Positions 55,658-64,000 of a DNA stretch of 64,000 nt are shown piece after piece (positions within the stretch are counted from its first letter, which is position 1; the number at the start of each line of letters is the position of its first letter). A program made the translations under genes and the position numbers. The DNA lies in NCBI RefSeq assembly GCF_012927345.1, contig NZ_JABBGJ010000025.1:62001-126000 (forward strand), in the 5' to 3' direction. Below the pieces are notes generated by a model. It did not search any database and was not told where the DNA came from. It saw nothing but the letters and a program-made list of their open reading frames with translations. This DNA is from Paraburkholderia polaris (GTDB lineage Bacteria; Pseudomonadota; Gammaproteobacteria; Burkholderiales; Burkholderiaceae).

Positions 55658-56896
55658 ATGCAAGTTTCACAGCCTGGCGCTCGTGGCGGCGAAAATCGTA
55701 TTCACAGTTTGCTCACCCCTGAACGCGTGGTCGTGTACAGCGCTGCGATGCTGGTGCTGTACGTCCTGTTTCTGGCGATCTGGGCGCGGGCGAGCAACGG
55801 GTTCACTGCGATGGATTTCTCGAGACCGGGTATCGACTTTTCGGTTTTCTGGTCTGCCTCGTATGCGATGCAGCACGGCCCGGCATGGCAGGTCTATGAC
55901 TACACCTACTTCGAGAAGATCGAAACGGCGCTGTTCCAGTTTCCACATGGCAGTTTCCTACCGTGGCTGTATCCGCCGACCTTCCTCGTGCTCGTCAAGC
56001 CACTCGTCCTGATGCCACCCGTTGTCGCCTATTTTGTGTTTGTCGGTATCAGCGCGCTACTGTTCGTCTTCGCCACGCTTCGCCTGTCCCGAATCGCTTC
56101 CAGCATGGGCACTTCCCCTCGTGGCTGGCTACTTGTCGCAGCCTGTCCGTGCGTATTCGTGCCAGCCCTCTTCGGGCAAAATTCGCTCTTGACCGCTGCG
56201 CTCGCAGCGCTCGCTGTCCACTGGATCGCTCGCCATCCGGCTCGCGCCGGACTGTGTGTTGGCTTGCTGGCGATCAAACCGCAAATGGCGCTGTTGTTTC
56301 CGTTCGTGTTGATCGCAGCGCGCGCATGGCGCGCTTTTGGCGTCGCCGCACTGAGCGCGTCGCTGTTCGGCGCGCTCAGCGTACTGATCTGTGGCGCGCA
56401 GTCGCTGCACCGGTTCGTGGTCGTCACCACGCTCGCACGCGAACTCATGCTCGAACACGGTCGCCACTACTGGCTCGCCTCGCCCACCACGTTTGCGGTT
56501 CTGCGCGAAGGCGGTGCGCCGCTCGCCGCAGCCTATGCGGCACAAGCATGCGTGGCACTGCTCGCCATGGCCGCGGCCTGTTACATCTGGAAGTCCACAC
56601 GCGACGCCCGCCTGCGCGGCGCGGCGCTAACCGTCGCCACCTTGCTCGCGAATCCTTACGTGTGGCACTACGAGCTGGCATGGCTCGGTATCACCATCTC
56701 CTGTCTCATGGCGATCGGGCTCGATACGGGCTGGCGGCGCAGTGAACAGGTGGTGCTGGTGCTGGCCTGGCTGCTGCCGGTCTATGAGTTCTTCAACCGC
56801 CTGTTCACATTGCCGCAGATCGGACCGGTCGTCCTGCTCCTGATGCTGCTGCTCATCCTGCGCCGTGCGCGAATCTCCCAAGAGGTGGCGTCATGA
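55658..56896 (+). CDS. DUF2029/GT87-family integral membrane glycosyltransferase
   Basis: 412 residues with about ten hydrophobic helices. The GT87 signature GIDFSVFWSASYAMQHG lies in the first periplasmic loop and carries the candidate catalytic Asp; FLPWLYPPTFLVLVKPL follows. Such enzymes transfer mannose or another sugar from a polyprenyl-phosphate carrier on the outer face of the inner membrane. Overlaps the next gene by four bases. Target polymer unknown. Confidence 0.85.
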   Translation: MQVSQPGARGGENRIHSLLTPERVVVYSAAMLVLYVLFLAIWARASNGFTAMDFSRPGIDFSVFWSASYAMQHGPAWQVYDYTYFEKIETALFQFPHGSFLPWLYPPTFLVLVKPLVLMPPVVAYFVFVGISALLFVFATLRLSRIASSMGTSPRGWLLVAACPCVFVPALFGQNSLLTAALAALAVHWIARHPARAGLCVGLLAIKPQMALLFPFVLIAARAWRAFGVAALSASLFGALSVLICGAQSLHRFVVVTTLARELMLEHGRHYWLASPTTFAVLREGGAPLAAAYAAQACVALLAMAAACYIWKSTRDARLRGAALTVATLLANPYVWHYELAWLGITISCLMAIGLDTGWRRSEQVVLVLAWLLPVYEFFNRLFTLPQIGPVVLLLMLLLILRRARISQEVAS

Positions 56897-58212
56897 ATCT
56901 GAAGCCATCGCACAAGGTGTCAGGCCGTCGGGCGGAGCCGGCCGGATTGCCGGAGGTGAACGCAGCACCTCGCGCGCACTGGCTCGACAGCAGACGCCTG
57001 TCGCTCTATTCGATCGCAGCCCTCGCCGCCTATGCCGTCTTCCTCACGGTCTACCTGTACCGTGTGGTGTGGCAGCAGCGCGCCGATTTTCCACCCCTGG
57101 CGATGGACTTCCTGCCGTTCTGGAGCGCGTCGTTCCTTGTGCAGCACGGCCACGCTGTCGACGCCTACAACCTCAAGGCGCTGACGGACGTCGAGATGGC
57201 AGCTGCGCCGTATTTCCGCACGATGGGCAGCATTCTGCCGTGGCTATACCCGCCCAACTCGCTGCTGATCATGTCGCCGCTTGCCCTGCTGCCGTTTCAG
57301 GCCGCCGCCGTGACCTTCATTGCCGGCACGTTTGCGCTGTTCGCCAAAGCGATTCACTCGATCGTGCCACGCTGGCAGACGGTCCTCGTCACGCTCGCCT
57401 TCCCCGGCGTCGCGCTGGTTGCGCTGATGGGACAAAACGGCATGCTGACCGCGGCGCTTGCAGCGTCTGGACTGCTTGCGCTGCGCCGCCGGCCAGTCGT
57501 CGCAGGAATATGTTTTGGATTGCTATGCATGAAGCCGCATCTCGTGCTGCTATTCCCGTTTGCTTTGCTCTGCTCCCGCTCATGGCGCGCACTGCTGGCG
57601 TTCACGCTAACGGCCGTATCGACTCTCGCGCTGGCGGCCCTGTTGTTCGGCCCCGGTACGTTCGCCGCGTTCCTCCACAACGCCGGCATGGCAGCCGGTT
57701 TTGTCGAATCGGGACGCGCCGTCATGGCCCGCGTGCCGACCGCCTTCGCTCTCGCGAAACTGGCGCATGCACCATCGGCGTTCGCCTACGCGGCTCAAGC
57801 AATCAGTGCAGCGCTGGCGGCTGCCGCTGTCTGGTATGCGTGGCATAGCGGGTGCGCCTACGCGCTGCGCGCCGCGACCCTGGTCTGCGCCAGCCTGCTC
57901 GTCAGTCCGTACCTGTATGACTACGACCTCGCCTGGTACGGCGTGCTCATCGCCTGGTATTGCAGCTACGGCATGGGCCACGGATGGCAACGCGGGGAAC
58001 GCGAATGGTTGGTCGTGTTGTGGCTCGCACCGCTGGCGGGGATGGTGCTTATCACCCGTCTGCAGTTCCAGTTTCTGCCGCTTCTCACCGTGACGACCCT
58101 CGGCATGCTGGTGCGGCGCGTCGCACTCGAACGCAATGGGAGGCGCGCTGCAGGACGCGACGCTACGCCGCGGGCACCGGTAATTGAATGCGGCGTGAGG
58201 CTGTCGCCATAG
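56893..58212 (+). CDS. DUF2029/GT87-family integral membrane glycosyltransferase, second copy
   Basis: 439 residues, clearly paralogous to the preceding gene: AMDFLPFWSASFLVQHG and ILPWLYPPNSLLIMSPL align with its motifs. About ten helices. The ATG overlaps the previous stop, so the two are co-translated. They may act as a pair or on successive sugars. Confidence 0.85.
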   Translation: MNLKPSHKVSGRRAEPAGLPEVNAAPRAHWLDSRRLSLYSIAALAAYAVFLTVYLYRVVWQQRADFPPLAMDFLPFWSASFLVQHGHAVDAYNLKALTDVEMAAAPYFRTMGSILPWLYPPNSLLIMSPLALLPFQAAAVTFIAGTFALFAKAIHSIVPRWQTVLVTLAFPGVALVALMGQNGMLTAALAASGLLALRRRPVVAGICFGLLCMKPHLVLLFPFALLCSRSWRALLAFTLTAVSTLALAALLFGPGTFAAFLHNAGMAAGFVESGRAVMARVPTAFALAKLAHAPSAFAYAAQAISAALAAAAVWYAWHSGCAYALRAATLVCASLLVSPYLYDYDLAWYGVLIAWYCSYGMGHGWQRGEREWLVVLWLAPLAGMVLITRLQFQFLPLLTVTTLGMLVRRVALERNGRRAAGRDATPRAPVIECGVRLSP

Positions 58213-58278
58213 AGACATTGCGATGCCAACGCATTGCATCGCATCACATACGAACAGGATAAAAAACGGGGAAATGCC

Positions 58279-59340
58279 ATGTCAGCTCATATCAACACGC
58301 CATTGATTTCGCTTGTCGTGCCGTTCTACAACGAGTATCAGGCAGTCGACCGGTTCTTCGCCACCGTCGTGCCGGTACTCGAATCGATCGAAGGCACGCG
58401 CTTTGAAATCGTCTGCGTCAACGACGGCAGTAACGACGGGACCCTCGACAAGCTGGTCGCCGCCAGCATCGAGGACCGACGCATCCGGGTCATCGACCTG
58501 ACCCGCAACTTCGGCAAGGAAGCAGCCCTGACGGCCGGGATCGACGAGGCGGTCGGCGACGCCGTGATCCCGATCGATGCGGACCTGCAGGATCCGCCAA
58601 GCCTGATTCACGTGATGGTGGAACACTGGCGCGCAGGCGCCGAGGTCGTGGCAGCGAAACGAAGCAACCGGGCCTGCGATACCTTCGCCAAACGCACCGC
58701 GGCAGCGCTCTATTACCGCGTGCACAACGCCCTCTCCGAGATCAAGCTGCCCGAAAACGTCGGCGACTTTCGCCTGATCGACCGTCAGGTCGTCAATGCC
58801 CTGCGCAGCCTGCCTGAACGCCGGCGCTTCATGAAAGGCCTGTTTGCCTGGGTCGGTTATCGGACCGTCATCGTCGAATACGAGCGCGAGCCGCGCAGCG
58901 CCGGACACTCGAAGTTCTCCGGCTGGAAGCTGTGGAATTTCGCGCTTGAGGGCATCACGAGCTTCAGCACCGTACCCCTGCGAGCCTGGACCTACATCGG
59001 CCTGTCGATTGCCACACTGGCATTTTTTTACGGTGGCTTTATCGTTTGCCGCACGCTGTGGTCGGGCAATCCCGTTCCCGGCTACGCATCCACGATTTCC
59101 CTGATGCTGTTCCTGGGCGGGATCGAACTGATCGGTATCGGCGTGGTGGGTGAATACGTCGGCCGCATTTACTACGAGTCGAAAAAGCGCCCGGTTTATC
59201 TCGTGCGGCGCCGCTATCAGGCAAAGAGCAAAGTCTCAGTGCTGCACCGCGAGCGCTATCAGCCACGCACGGTCCATGCGCCGCGCCCCGAGGTCGTCCG
59301 CAGGCGCGTTGCGCCGAGCGTGCGGATCGTTGGTCAATGA
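58279..59340 (+). CDS. GtrB-type family 2 glycosyltransferase
   Basis: 353 residues. GT-A fold with SLVVPFYNEYQAVDRF at the N-terminus, nucleotide-sugar motifs VNDGSNDGT and IDADLQDPP (D-x-D), and two C-terminal helices around residues 235-310 (YIGLSIATLAFFYGGFIVC; ISLMLFLGGIELIGIGVVGEYVGRIYYE). It makes polyprenyl-phosphate-sugar on the inner leaflet. GtrA downstream and GT87 upstream complete a flip-and-transfer set. GGGGAAA precedes the ATG. Confidence 0.92.
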   Translation: MSAHINTPLISLVVPFYNEYQAVDRFFATVVPVLESIEGTRFEIVCVNDGSNDGTLDKLVAASIEDRRIRVIDLTRNFGKEAALTAGIDEAVGDAVIPIDADLQDPPSLIHVMVEHWRAGAEVVAAKRSNRACDTFAKRTAAALYYRVHNALSEIKLPENVGDFRLIDRQVVNALRSLPERRRFMKGLFAWVGYRTVIVEYEREPRSAGHSKFSGWKLWNFALEGITSFSTVPLRAWTYIGLSIATLAFFYGGFIVCRTLWSGNPVPGYASTISLMLFLGGIELIGIGVVGEYVGRIYYESKKRPVYLVRRRYQAKSKVSVLHRERYQPRTVHAPRPEVVRRRVAPSVRIVGQ

Positions 59341-59386
59341 GCCGCTTGATCAGCCGCTTGATCAGCCGCTTAATGAGCCGCTTAGC
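59339..59386. repeat. Four-copy 12-bp tandem repeat in the glycosylation operon
   Basis: The unit GAGCCGCTTGAT/CAGCCGCTTGAT is repeated about four times with small changes, from the GT2 stop to just before the methyltransferase ribosome site. It is a possible slippage site in the intergenic gap. Effect on coupling is speculative. Confidence 0.85.
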
Positions 59387-59400
59387 GCAAGGAGCCTGCG

Positions 59401-60162
59401 ATGTCCCCTGATGCCTATCTGGAAATGGCCGCAACCGAAGCAGAACACTGGTGGTTCCGCGGCCGGCGCAATGTGTTGCAGACCATACTGCGTGGACTGG
59501 CCCTGCCGCCAGGAGCGCGCGTGCTCGAAGTGGGTTCCGGCACGGGGGGCAACCTCGACATGCTGGCCGAATTCGGCACCGTGAGCGGCCTTGAGATGGA
59601 CAGCACGGCGCGCGCGTTGTGCTCGCAAAAAACCAACGACCGCTTCAACGTCCGCGCGGGACGCTGTCCGGACGACGTGCCCTTCGGCATTGAACGCAGC
59701 GAACGCTTCGACCTGATCTGCTTCTTCGATTGTCTCGAACATATCGCCGACGATGTCGGCTCGCTGGCCCGCATGCAATCGTTGCTGGCGCCAGGCGGCG
59801 TGATCGTCGTGACAGTGCCGGCCTGCCAGAGTCTGTGGAGCGCGCACGACGTGTTTCTGCGGCATTACCGCCGCTACAGCCGCGCTTCGCTAACGCAATG
59901 TATCGCCGCTGCCGGTTATGAAGTCGAGCGCGTGACGTATTTCAACACGCTGCTATTCCCTCTGGCCGTGGCCGCGCGTTGGTTCGACCGTCTTTTCGGG
60001 CGCAGCAACTCGACCGGCGACGCCGTTCCGGCTCACCCGCTCAACGCTGCGCTCTATCACCTGTTCAGTGCCGAGCGCCACTGGCTTGCGCATGGCTCGC
60101 TGCCCTATGGGGTGTCCTTGCTTGCCATCCTGCGCCAGCCGCGGGAGGACGCCGGTGAATAG
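59401..60162 (+). CDS. SAM-dependent methyltransferase
   Basis: 253-residue class I methyltransferase. AdoMet motif I is VLEVGSGTGGNLDML; motif II region FDLICFFDCLEHIADD; LAPGGVIVVTVPA follows. HDVFLRHYRRYSRASL is typical of sugar/lipid-linked methyltransferases in such clusters. AAGGAG upstream. It probably decorates the lipid-linked sugar or glycan made by the neighbouring enzymes. Its stop overlaps the GtrA start region. Confidence 0.88.
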   Translation: MSPDAYLEMAATEAEHWWFRGRRNVLQTILRGLALPPGARVLEVGSGTGGNLDMLAEFGTVSGLEMDSTARALCSQKTNDRFNVRAGRCPDDVPFGIERSERFDLICFFDCLEHIADDVGSLARMQSLLAPGGVIVVTVPACQSLWSAHDVFLRHYRRYSRASLTQCIAAAGYEVERVTYFNTLLFPLAVAARWFDRLFGRSNSTGDAVPAHPLNAALYHLFSAERHWLAHGSLPYGVSLLAILRQPREDAGE

Positions 60163-60529
60163 GGCCGAGCGGATCAAGGTGTTGCGCTTCGGCGTGTCCG
60201 GACTGCTTGCGACCGGCTTGCACGCCGCCGTCGCGATGACGCTGATCATGCGCGCCGGTACCCAACCAGCTTTGGCGAACGCGCTCGCCTTCGCGTGTTC
60301 GACGGGAATCTCCTATCTCATGAATACCTTCTGGAGTTTTTCGTCTTTTCCCGCTCTGGCGAATGTCTGGCGCTTCGCGACAGTTTCTCTCGGCGGCCTG
60401 ACGCTGACTGCGCTAGTGGCTCATGCCACGGAACTCGCGGGCGGCGGTCCGGGATTGGGCATCGCAATGGTGGTCTGCGTCGTACCCCCTGTTACGTTCA
60501 TCGCGCATCGGTGGTGGACGTATCGGTGA
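60155..60529 (+). CDS. GtrA-family membrane protein
   Basis: 124 residues with four hydrophobic helices (RFGVSGLLATGLHAAVAMTLI, ALANALAFACSTGISYLMNTFWSF...). It is the flippase-like partner of GtrB that moves polyprenyl-phosphate-sugar to the periplasm. The GTG start overlaps the methyltransferase end, with GGGAGG upstream. Confidence 0.9.
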   Translation: MNRAERIKVLRFGVSGLLATGLHAAVAMTLIMRAGTQPALANALAFACSTGISYLMNTFWSFSSFPALANVWRFATVSLGGLTLTALVAHATELAGGGPGLGIAMVVCVVPPVTFIAHRWWTYR

Positions 60530-60553
60530 AACTGTCTTTATGCTGCTCGCGAT

Positions 60554-61270
60554 TCAATATTCCACAAGAATGGTAACGCGGCGATTCGCGGCTCGCGCTG
60601 CCGCATCGTCACCGATGATCAGCGGGAAATTGTCCGCCCTGCCGATCGCGGCCATCCTGTGAGGTTCGACTCCCTTATCGGCAAAGAATCGAACTACAGC
60701 ACCGGCCCGTGCCGACGACAGCTCCCAGTTGGATTCGTACTTCGCGGTCGATATCGGCACACTGTCGGTGTGTCCTTCGACGAGGATATTGTTTTTCGAA
60801 CGGTCGCGCAGTACCCCGGCAATCTGATCCAACACCCCGAAAGATTCCGGCAACAAACGCGCGTCGCCCGAGTTGAAAAGCACTTTCGCGTTGATGGCGA
60901 TTTCCACGCCCTGTGAGGCATTCGAAATCGTAATCTGCCGGTTGTCCTGAAGCGGCGCCAGTAAAGAAAGAAGCTGCCGCCTCGCGGCATCGGGCGCGCC
61001 AGGCACGGCGACAGTCGCGTGAGCGCTGCCGGCGGCCGCCTCCGTTTTCACCTCGCGGCGCTCGAGCATCTTTATTTCGAGTTCCCGGTTTTTCGCCAAC
61101 TCCAACGCGTAGAGCGCAAGGAACAACACCATCAGCGTGGTGATGAGGTCCGCATAGGAAATCAGCCAACGCCCGGACTGCGCCTCGCCGTCGCCGTCGC
61201 CCTCGTCGTAGTAGTGCTGAGAGCCGGTTTTGTCTGCCGCAAGGCGCTTGTTACCCGAAGAGGTGCTCAT
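60554..61270 (-). CDS. MotB-like stator protein with OmpA domain
   Basis: 238 residues. Cytoplasmic N-terminus, then RWLISYADLITTLMVLFLALYAL with the proton-carrying Asp41 of stator B-subunits, and a C-terminal OmpA/peptidoglycan domain (VLFNSGDARLLPESFGVLDQI, ILVEGHTDSVPI). It forms ion channels with the MotA-like protein. Co-directional with motA-like and the CRP-FliG fusion. No other flagellar genes are seen in the window. Confidence 0.93.
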   Translation of the reverse strand: MSTSSGNKRLAADKTGSQHYYDEGDGDGEAQSGRWLISYADLITTLMVLFLALYALELAKNRELEIKMLERREVKTEAAAGSAHATVAVPGAPDAARRQLLSLLAPLQDNRQITISNASQGVEIAINAKVLFNSGDARLLPESFGVLDQIAGVLRDRSKNNILVEGHTDSVPISTAKYESNWELSSARAGAVVRFFADKGVEPHRMAAIGRADNFPLIIGDDAAARAANRRVTILVEY

Positions 61271-61354
61271 GCTCGAAACGTCTGTTTCCGAATTGCGTTT
61301 GAATGGGCGCCTGGCGCGCCGGCGCCAACCGATCGAGGTTGGCTTCGAAGTTGA

Positions 61355-62119
61355 TTAGCCCAGCAACTCAGCCGATCTTTCCCGGATATCGCCCGCCAGC
61401 CGGGTTTCGATCGTGTGGGGCGACTCCTTGCGCGAAATCGCAAGCAACCCATCGAGATATAAACGTCTGAAGCGCAATTCGCTATCCACCTGCGCCCTGA
61501 TCTTGCCGTACAACGGCAAAAAGACCAGATTCGCCAACGCGAGACCGTACAGCGTTGCCACAAACGCGACAGCAATACCTTGCCCAAGTTGCGCCGGCTC
61601 GAGCATATGGCCGGTGACCTGAATCAGGCCGAGCACCGCCCCCAGGATGCCGAACGTCGGCGCATAGCCACCCGCCTGCTGCCAGATCCGCGCGGCCGCC
61701 ATGTGATTGCGTTCATAGGCGTCCAGTTCTCGTTGCAAGGCGTCTTCGAGCACGGCAGTCGACACGCCATTGGCCAGCAGCTCCAGCCCGCGTTTGGCAA
61801 ACGGATTGATGCCTCCCGCCTCGATCGACTCGAACACGAGCATGCCGTTCAGCTTCGCCTGATCGCCCCACTCGAGCAGGACCGACAAGCTCTCCCGGTC
61901 GACCTGCCGCGCCTTCACAAAGGCGAGTCGCAGTTGCTTCAGGCCGTCATAAAACCTGGCCCACGTGTTCTGGATCATCACCGCGCCGAACGTGCCGCCC
62001 AATACGATGACGAATGCCTCCAGCTGAAACAGCGAGGTGAAGTGACCACCCTCGAGCGAAAATCCGGCCACAATGGCCGTTACGCCAAACAGGGCGCCAA
62101 ATAGCGTCAAAAGATCCAT
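61355..62119 (-). CDS. MotA-like stator protein
   Basis: 254 residues with four membrane helices. GVTAIVAGFSLEGGHFTSLFQLEAFVIVLGGTFGAVMIQ opens the protein; FGILGAVLGLIQVTGHM and GIAVAFVATLYGLALANLVFLPLYGKIR are the stator A-subunit signatures near the pore. The cytoplasmic loop should contact a rotor; the CRP-FliG protein encoded upstream is the natural candidate. Confidence 0.93.
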   Translation of the reverse strand: MDLLTLFGALFGVTAIVAGFSLEGGHFTSLFQLEAFVIVLGGTFGAVMIQNTWARFYDGLKQLRLAFVKARQVDRESLSVLLEWGDQAKLNGMLVFESIEAGGINPFAKRGLELLANGVSTAVLEDALQRELDAYERNHMAAARIWQQAGGYAPTFGILGAVLGLIQVTGHMLEPAQLGQGIAVAFVATLYGLALANLVFLPLYGKIRAQVDSELRFRRLYLDGLLAISRKESPHTIETRLAGDIRERSAELLG

Positions 62120-62190
62120 ACATCCTCTCGAACGGCCGCCGCAATCATCGGACCGGACCTGAAAGCGGCCCGTTGTCCGACCACCCGGTG

Positions 62191-63435
62191 TCAGGCATCC
62201 ACATTGGAAAGCGGCGCCGCAGTGACGGCCGACGATTTGATCGCGCGTACGGTCTCAATGAATCGCTCCTCGATCTCGGCAATTTCGAGCGGATCGATCT
62301 TGATTTCACGACGCATGACCCACGACACCTCTTTCTTTCGCGCCTCGGTCATCACCGAGAACAAACGATCGGAGACCGGCTCGCCCGTCACGGCAGCGAG
62401 CAATTTCGCGAGGTCGTAGGTATCGAAGGCGCTCACGGCTTCGAACAAGGTGCGCTGGTCGACAAACTCCAGATCGGCCAGAGACTTGATCTCGCTGGTA
62501 CCACGGGGATTGCGCCGGGAAAAATACGTGATGCCCTTTTCCTCGACGTAGTTCAACACCTTGGTCTTGCGAAACGCGAAGATGTCTTCTGCGATTTCCG
62601 CATGCGAGAGCTTGTTGAGAATCAGATTCTTCTCGACACCGATCAGCGCTTCCAGGTCGGCCAGCTCGATCAGTTCCAGTTCGCTGTTGATCGAAACGTC
62701 GAGATCGTGGTCCGCCACCTGCTGAGCCCGTTCCGTGATCCGCACGGGATCGAAAGTCACGAGCTGCCGCCCTGCTGCGCCGTCGTGCGCCGAATATCGT
62801 GCGGACATCGTGCTCAGGCGATCTGAGCGGCCCGGCTCGAGCGTAACGAGGTTGAGTTTTTCCATGCGCTTGAGCATTGCCATCACATGCGGACGGGAAT
62901 GACCGGCAATGGCATTGCACTTCTTGATGACTTCAGGCAGGGGCACCGAGAACTCCTCCCCTTGAGCGCGGCGCGCGCGTCCGTCCGCCCGGTCTACGCT
63001 CTCGACACCTGCCATCAGCGACAGAACATGCGCGTATGAGAGCACGCCTGGCAGAAAATCAGCATGCGTATTGGTGGCGAGAACATCGTCCTTCTTTTTC
63101 ACGCGTCGAATCATGGTGCGCACGATATGGCGCAGCAGCGGCGATACACGCTCGAGTTCTTCTTCCACGACGCCTGCCGCGATCACGGTCAATTGACAGA
63201 AGCTAATGGCTTTCGCGGTGTGCGCGCGCGGTTCGGCGGGCAACAAGGATGCTTCGCCAAAAAACTCGCCCTTGCCGAGCGTGGCGAGGATGACTTTTTT
63301 GTCGTCGCATTGAGTGGATATTTCGACTTTGCCGTCTGCGATCACGTAGATGACGGCGTCGCCTGCGAAGCCTTCAGAGTAGATGACTTCGCCCGGAGCC
63401 GCTGCGCGCGACCATGGCGATCGTTGGTGATTCAA
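62191..63435 (-). CDS. CRP-like cyclic-nucleotide-binding protein fused to a FliG-like rotor domain
   Basis: 414 residues, apparently a three-part fusion. Residues 10-90 are a cyclic-nucleotide-binding domain with GEFFGEASLLPAEPRAHTA, keeping the Glu and Arg of the phosphate cassette. Residues about 160-200 look like a CRP-type winged helix (VPLPEVIKKC...SRPHVMAMLKRMEKLNLVTLE). Residues about 250-400 resemble the middle and C-terminal parts of FliG (LADLEFVDQRTLFEAV, DLAKLLAAVTGEPVSDRLFSVMTEARKKEV, AEIEERFIETVRAI), which meets stators. Start is TTG with GGGGG upstream. First gene of the motor module. Confidence 0.85.
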   Translation of the reverse strand: MNHQRSPWSRAAAPGEVIYSEGFAGDAVIYVIADGKVEISTQCDDKKVILATLGKGEFFGEASLLPAEPRAHTAKAISFCQLTVIAAGVVEEELERVSPLLRHIVRTMIRRVKKKDDVLATNTHADFLPGVLSYAHVLSLMAGVESVDRADGRARRAQGEEFSVPLPEVIKKCNAIAGHSRPHVMAMLKRMEKLNLVTLEPGRSDRLSTMSARYSAHDGAAGRQLVTFDPVRITERAQQVADHDLDVSINSELELIELADLEALIGVEKNLILNKLSHAEIAEDIFAFRKTKVLNYVEEKGITYFSRRNPRGTSEIKSLADLEFVDQRTLFEAVSAFDTYDLAKLLAAVTGEPVSDRLFSVMTEARKKEVSWVMRREIKIDPLEIAEIEERFIETVRAIKSSAVTAAPLSNVDA

Positions 63436-63754
63436 GATTCATTCCCCCGAAGAGCTATTGCTCGCGCATCCCGCTTCTTCATGAGGCGCGGGTAGGTGCG
63501 ATGGTCCTGACTTATTGGACTGGATAACGACATGCAAAGCGCAAATCTTTAACCATCTCAATCGTCAGAGTAATAGCTGCAACGGCGCAAACGTTTGGCA
63601 GGCCATTCGCCTTGGCTATTCCCCACCCTCATCGCCCTCGCGTGGCGAGTCGCTCACCTCGATCCCATAGCGCTTGGGCTTCGCGTCAAGCAGTTGGCAG
63701 TTCACAGTGAGCCGCCAAGCGGCGTCAGTGCGATTGTTGCGGCCTGCGCCCCGC
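63436..63754. other. Gap upstream of the motor module
   Basis: About 320 bp. The part near 63520-63590 is AT-rich and probably holds the module's promoter. A leftward frame here (ending at 63616) lacks a supported start. No RNA or repeat is visible. Confidence 0.4.
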
Positions 63755-63958
63755 TCATCCCCCTGCGCCCGTGCGCAGACGTTCCAGCAATTCACGGCCC
63801 TGGCGGGTAAGTTGCAGCGTCGATCCTTGCGGATCACGCTGCCGTATTTCCACGAGCTCGTAACGGCGTAAGGCCAGCACATCCGGATCGAAAGCTTCCA
63901 GCCGCTTGTCTGGGTCGCCAAGCAGCATGAGTGTCGCGAGTTCGTGATGACTGAGCAT
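63755..63958 (-). CDS. Small winged-helix-like protein
   Basis: 67 residues, MLSHHELATLMLLGDPDKRLEAFDPDVLALRRYELVEIRQRDP, then STLQLTRQGRELLERL. The pattern of helix, helix and wing fits a small winged-helix fold, though no DNA-binding function is shown. A strong GGAGG lies before the ATG. Family unknown to me. Confidence 0.7.
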   Translation of the reverse strand: MLSHHELATLMLLGDPDKRLEAFDPDVLALRRYELVEIRQRDPQGSTLQLTRQGRELLERLRTGAGG

Positions 63959-64000
63959 CCGGCACCTCCATAGATCGATACATGGGCGATGGAGACATCC

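Noticed and set aside
63616-63921. Leftward 101-codon frame overlapping the small winged-helix-like gene
   Set aside because: Mostly a frame-shifted copy of the better supported 67-residue gene. Its last 35 residues look protein-like but have no own start, so a frameshift cannot be ruled out.

Overview
The window looks like a chromosomal segment of a Paraburkholderia/Burkholderia-type betaproteobacterium. The evidence is high GC content, several Burkholderiales-style trimeric porins, a flavin/cytochrome c sugar-acid dehydrogenase operon, a compact tad pilus locus and many LysR-type regulators. All assignments come from reading the sequence and recalling protein families; no database search was run.

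Layout. 1-5016: sugar diacid (glucarate/galactarate) catabolism. An SDR, a GarL-type aldolase and an MFS transporter (cut by the window edge) run leftward, and glucarate dehydratase plus a 5'-truncated GarR remnant run rightward. The divergent control region is full of AACGTT dyads. 5045-11963: a patatin-like lipase; an MFS transporter, an aconitase-superfamily enzyme with its swivel domain at the N-terminus and a LysR regulator; then two small proteins. 12014-18681: a 13-bp tandem repeat, then an RND efflux operon (outer membrane factor, adaptor, pump), followed by a remnant of a TetR-type repressor. 18842-26043: AmtB, a three-subunit gluconate-2-dehydrogenase-like operon behind a perfect 14-bp palindrome, and a porin. 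26193-32760: an XRE/MmyB-type regulator with an AhpD-like protein, then a porin, an NCS2 permease and an arylsulfotransferase-like protein divergent from a LysR regulator. 32871-40921: a GNAT enzyme and a copper-themed block: a DUF2946 protein, a TonB receptor, a PepSY membrane protein with a His/Met-rich loop, a PCu(A)C chaperone, and a bufferin-type RiPP operon (DUF2282 precursor, DUF692/MNIO enzyme, DUF2063 partner). 41083-43052: DeoR regulator and MFS transporter. 43141-54569: a complete leftward tad/flp pilus locus. 55658-60529: a polyprenyl-phosphate-sugar type glycosylation module (two DUF2029/GT87 proteins, GT2, methyltransferase, GtrA). 60554-63435: MotB-like and MotA-like stator proteins with a CRP-FliG fusion protein. 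63755-63958: a small winged-helix-like protein.

How the genes work together. The two most interesting units are (a) the copper block, where apparent high-affinity copper acquisition (receptor, PepSY protein, chaperone) sits directly beside a peptide-modification operon of the copper-sequestering bufferin type, and (b) the motor module, where a cyclic-nucleotide-binding/winged-helix protein is fused to a FliG-like C-terminal region and encoded with its own MotA/MotB pair and no other flagellar gene. Smaller points are gene decay (GarR and TetR remnants), a strong hairpin just after the flp pilin gene, and several perfect operator-like dyads at divergent promoters.
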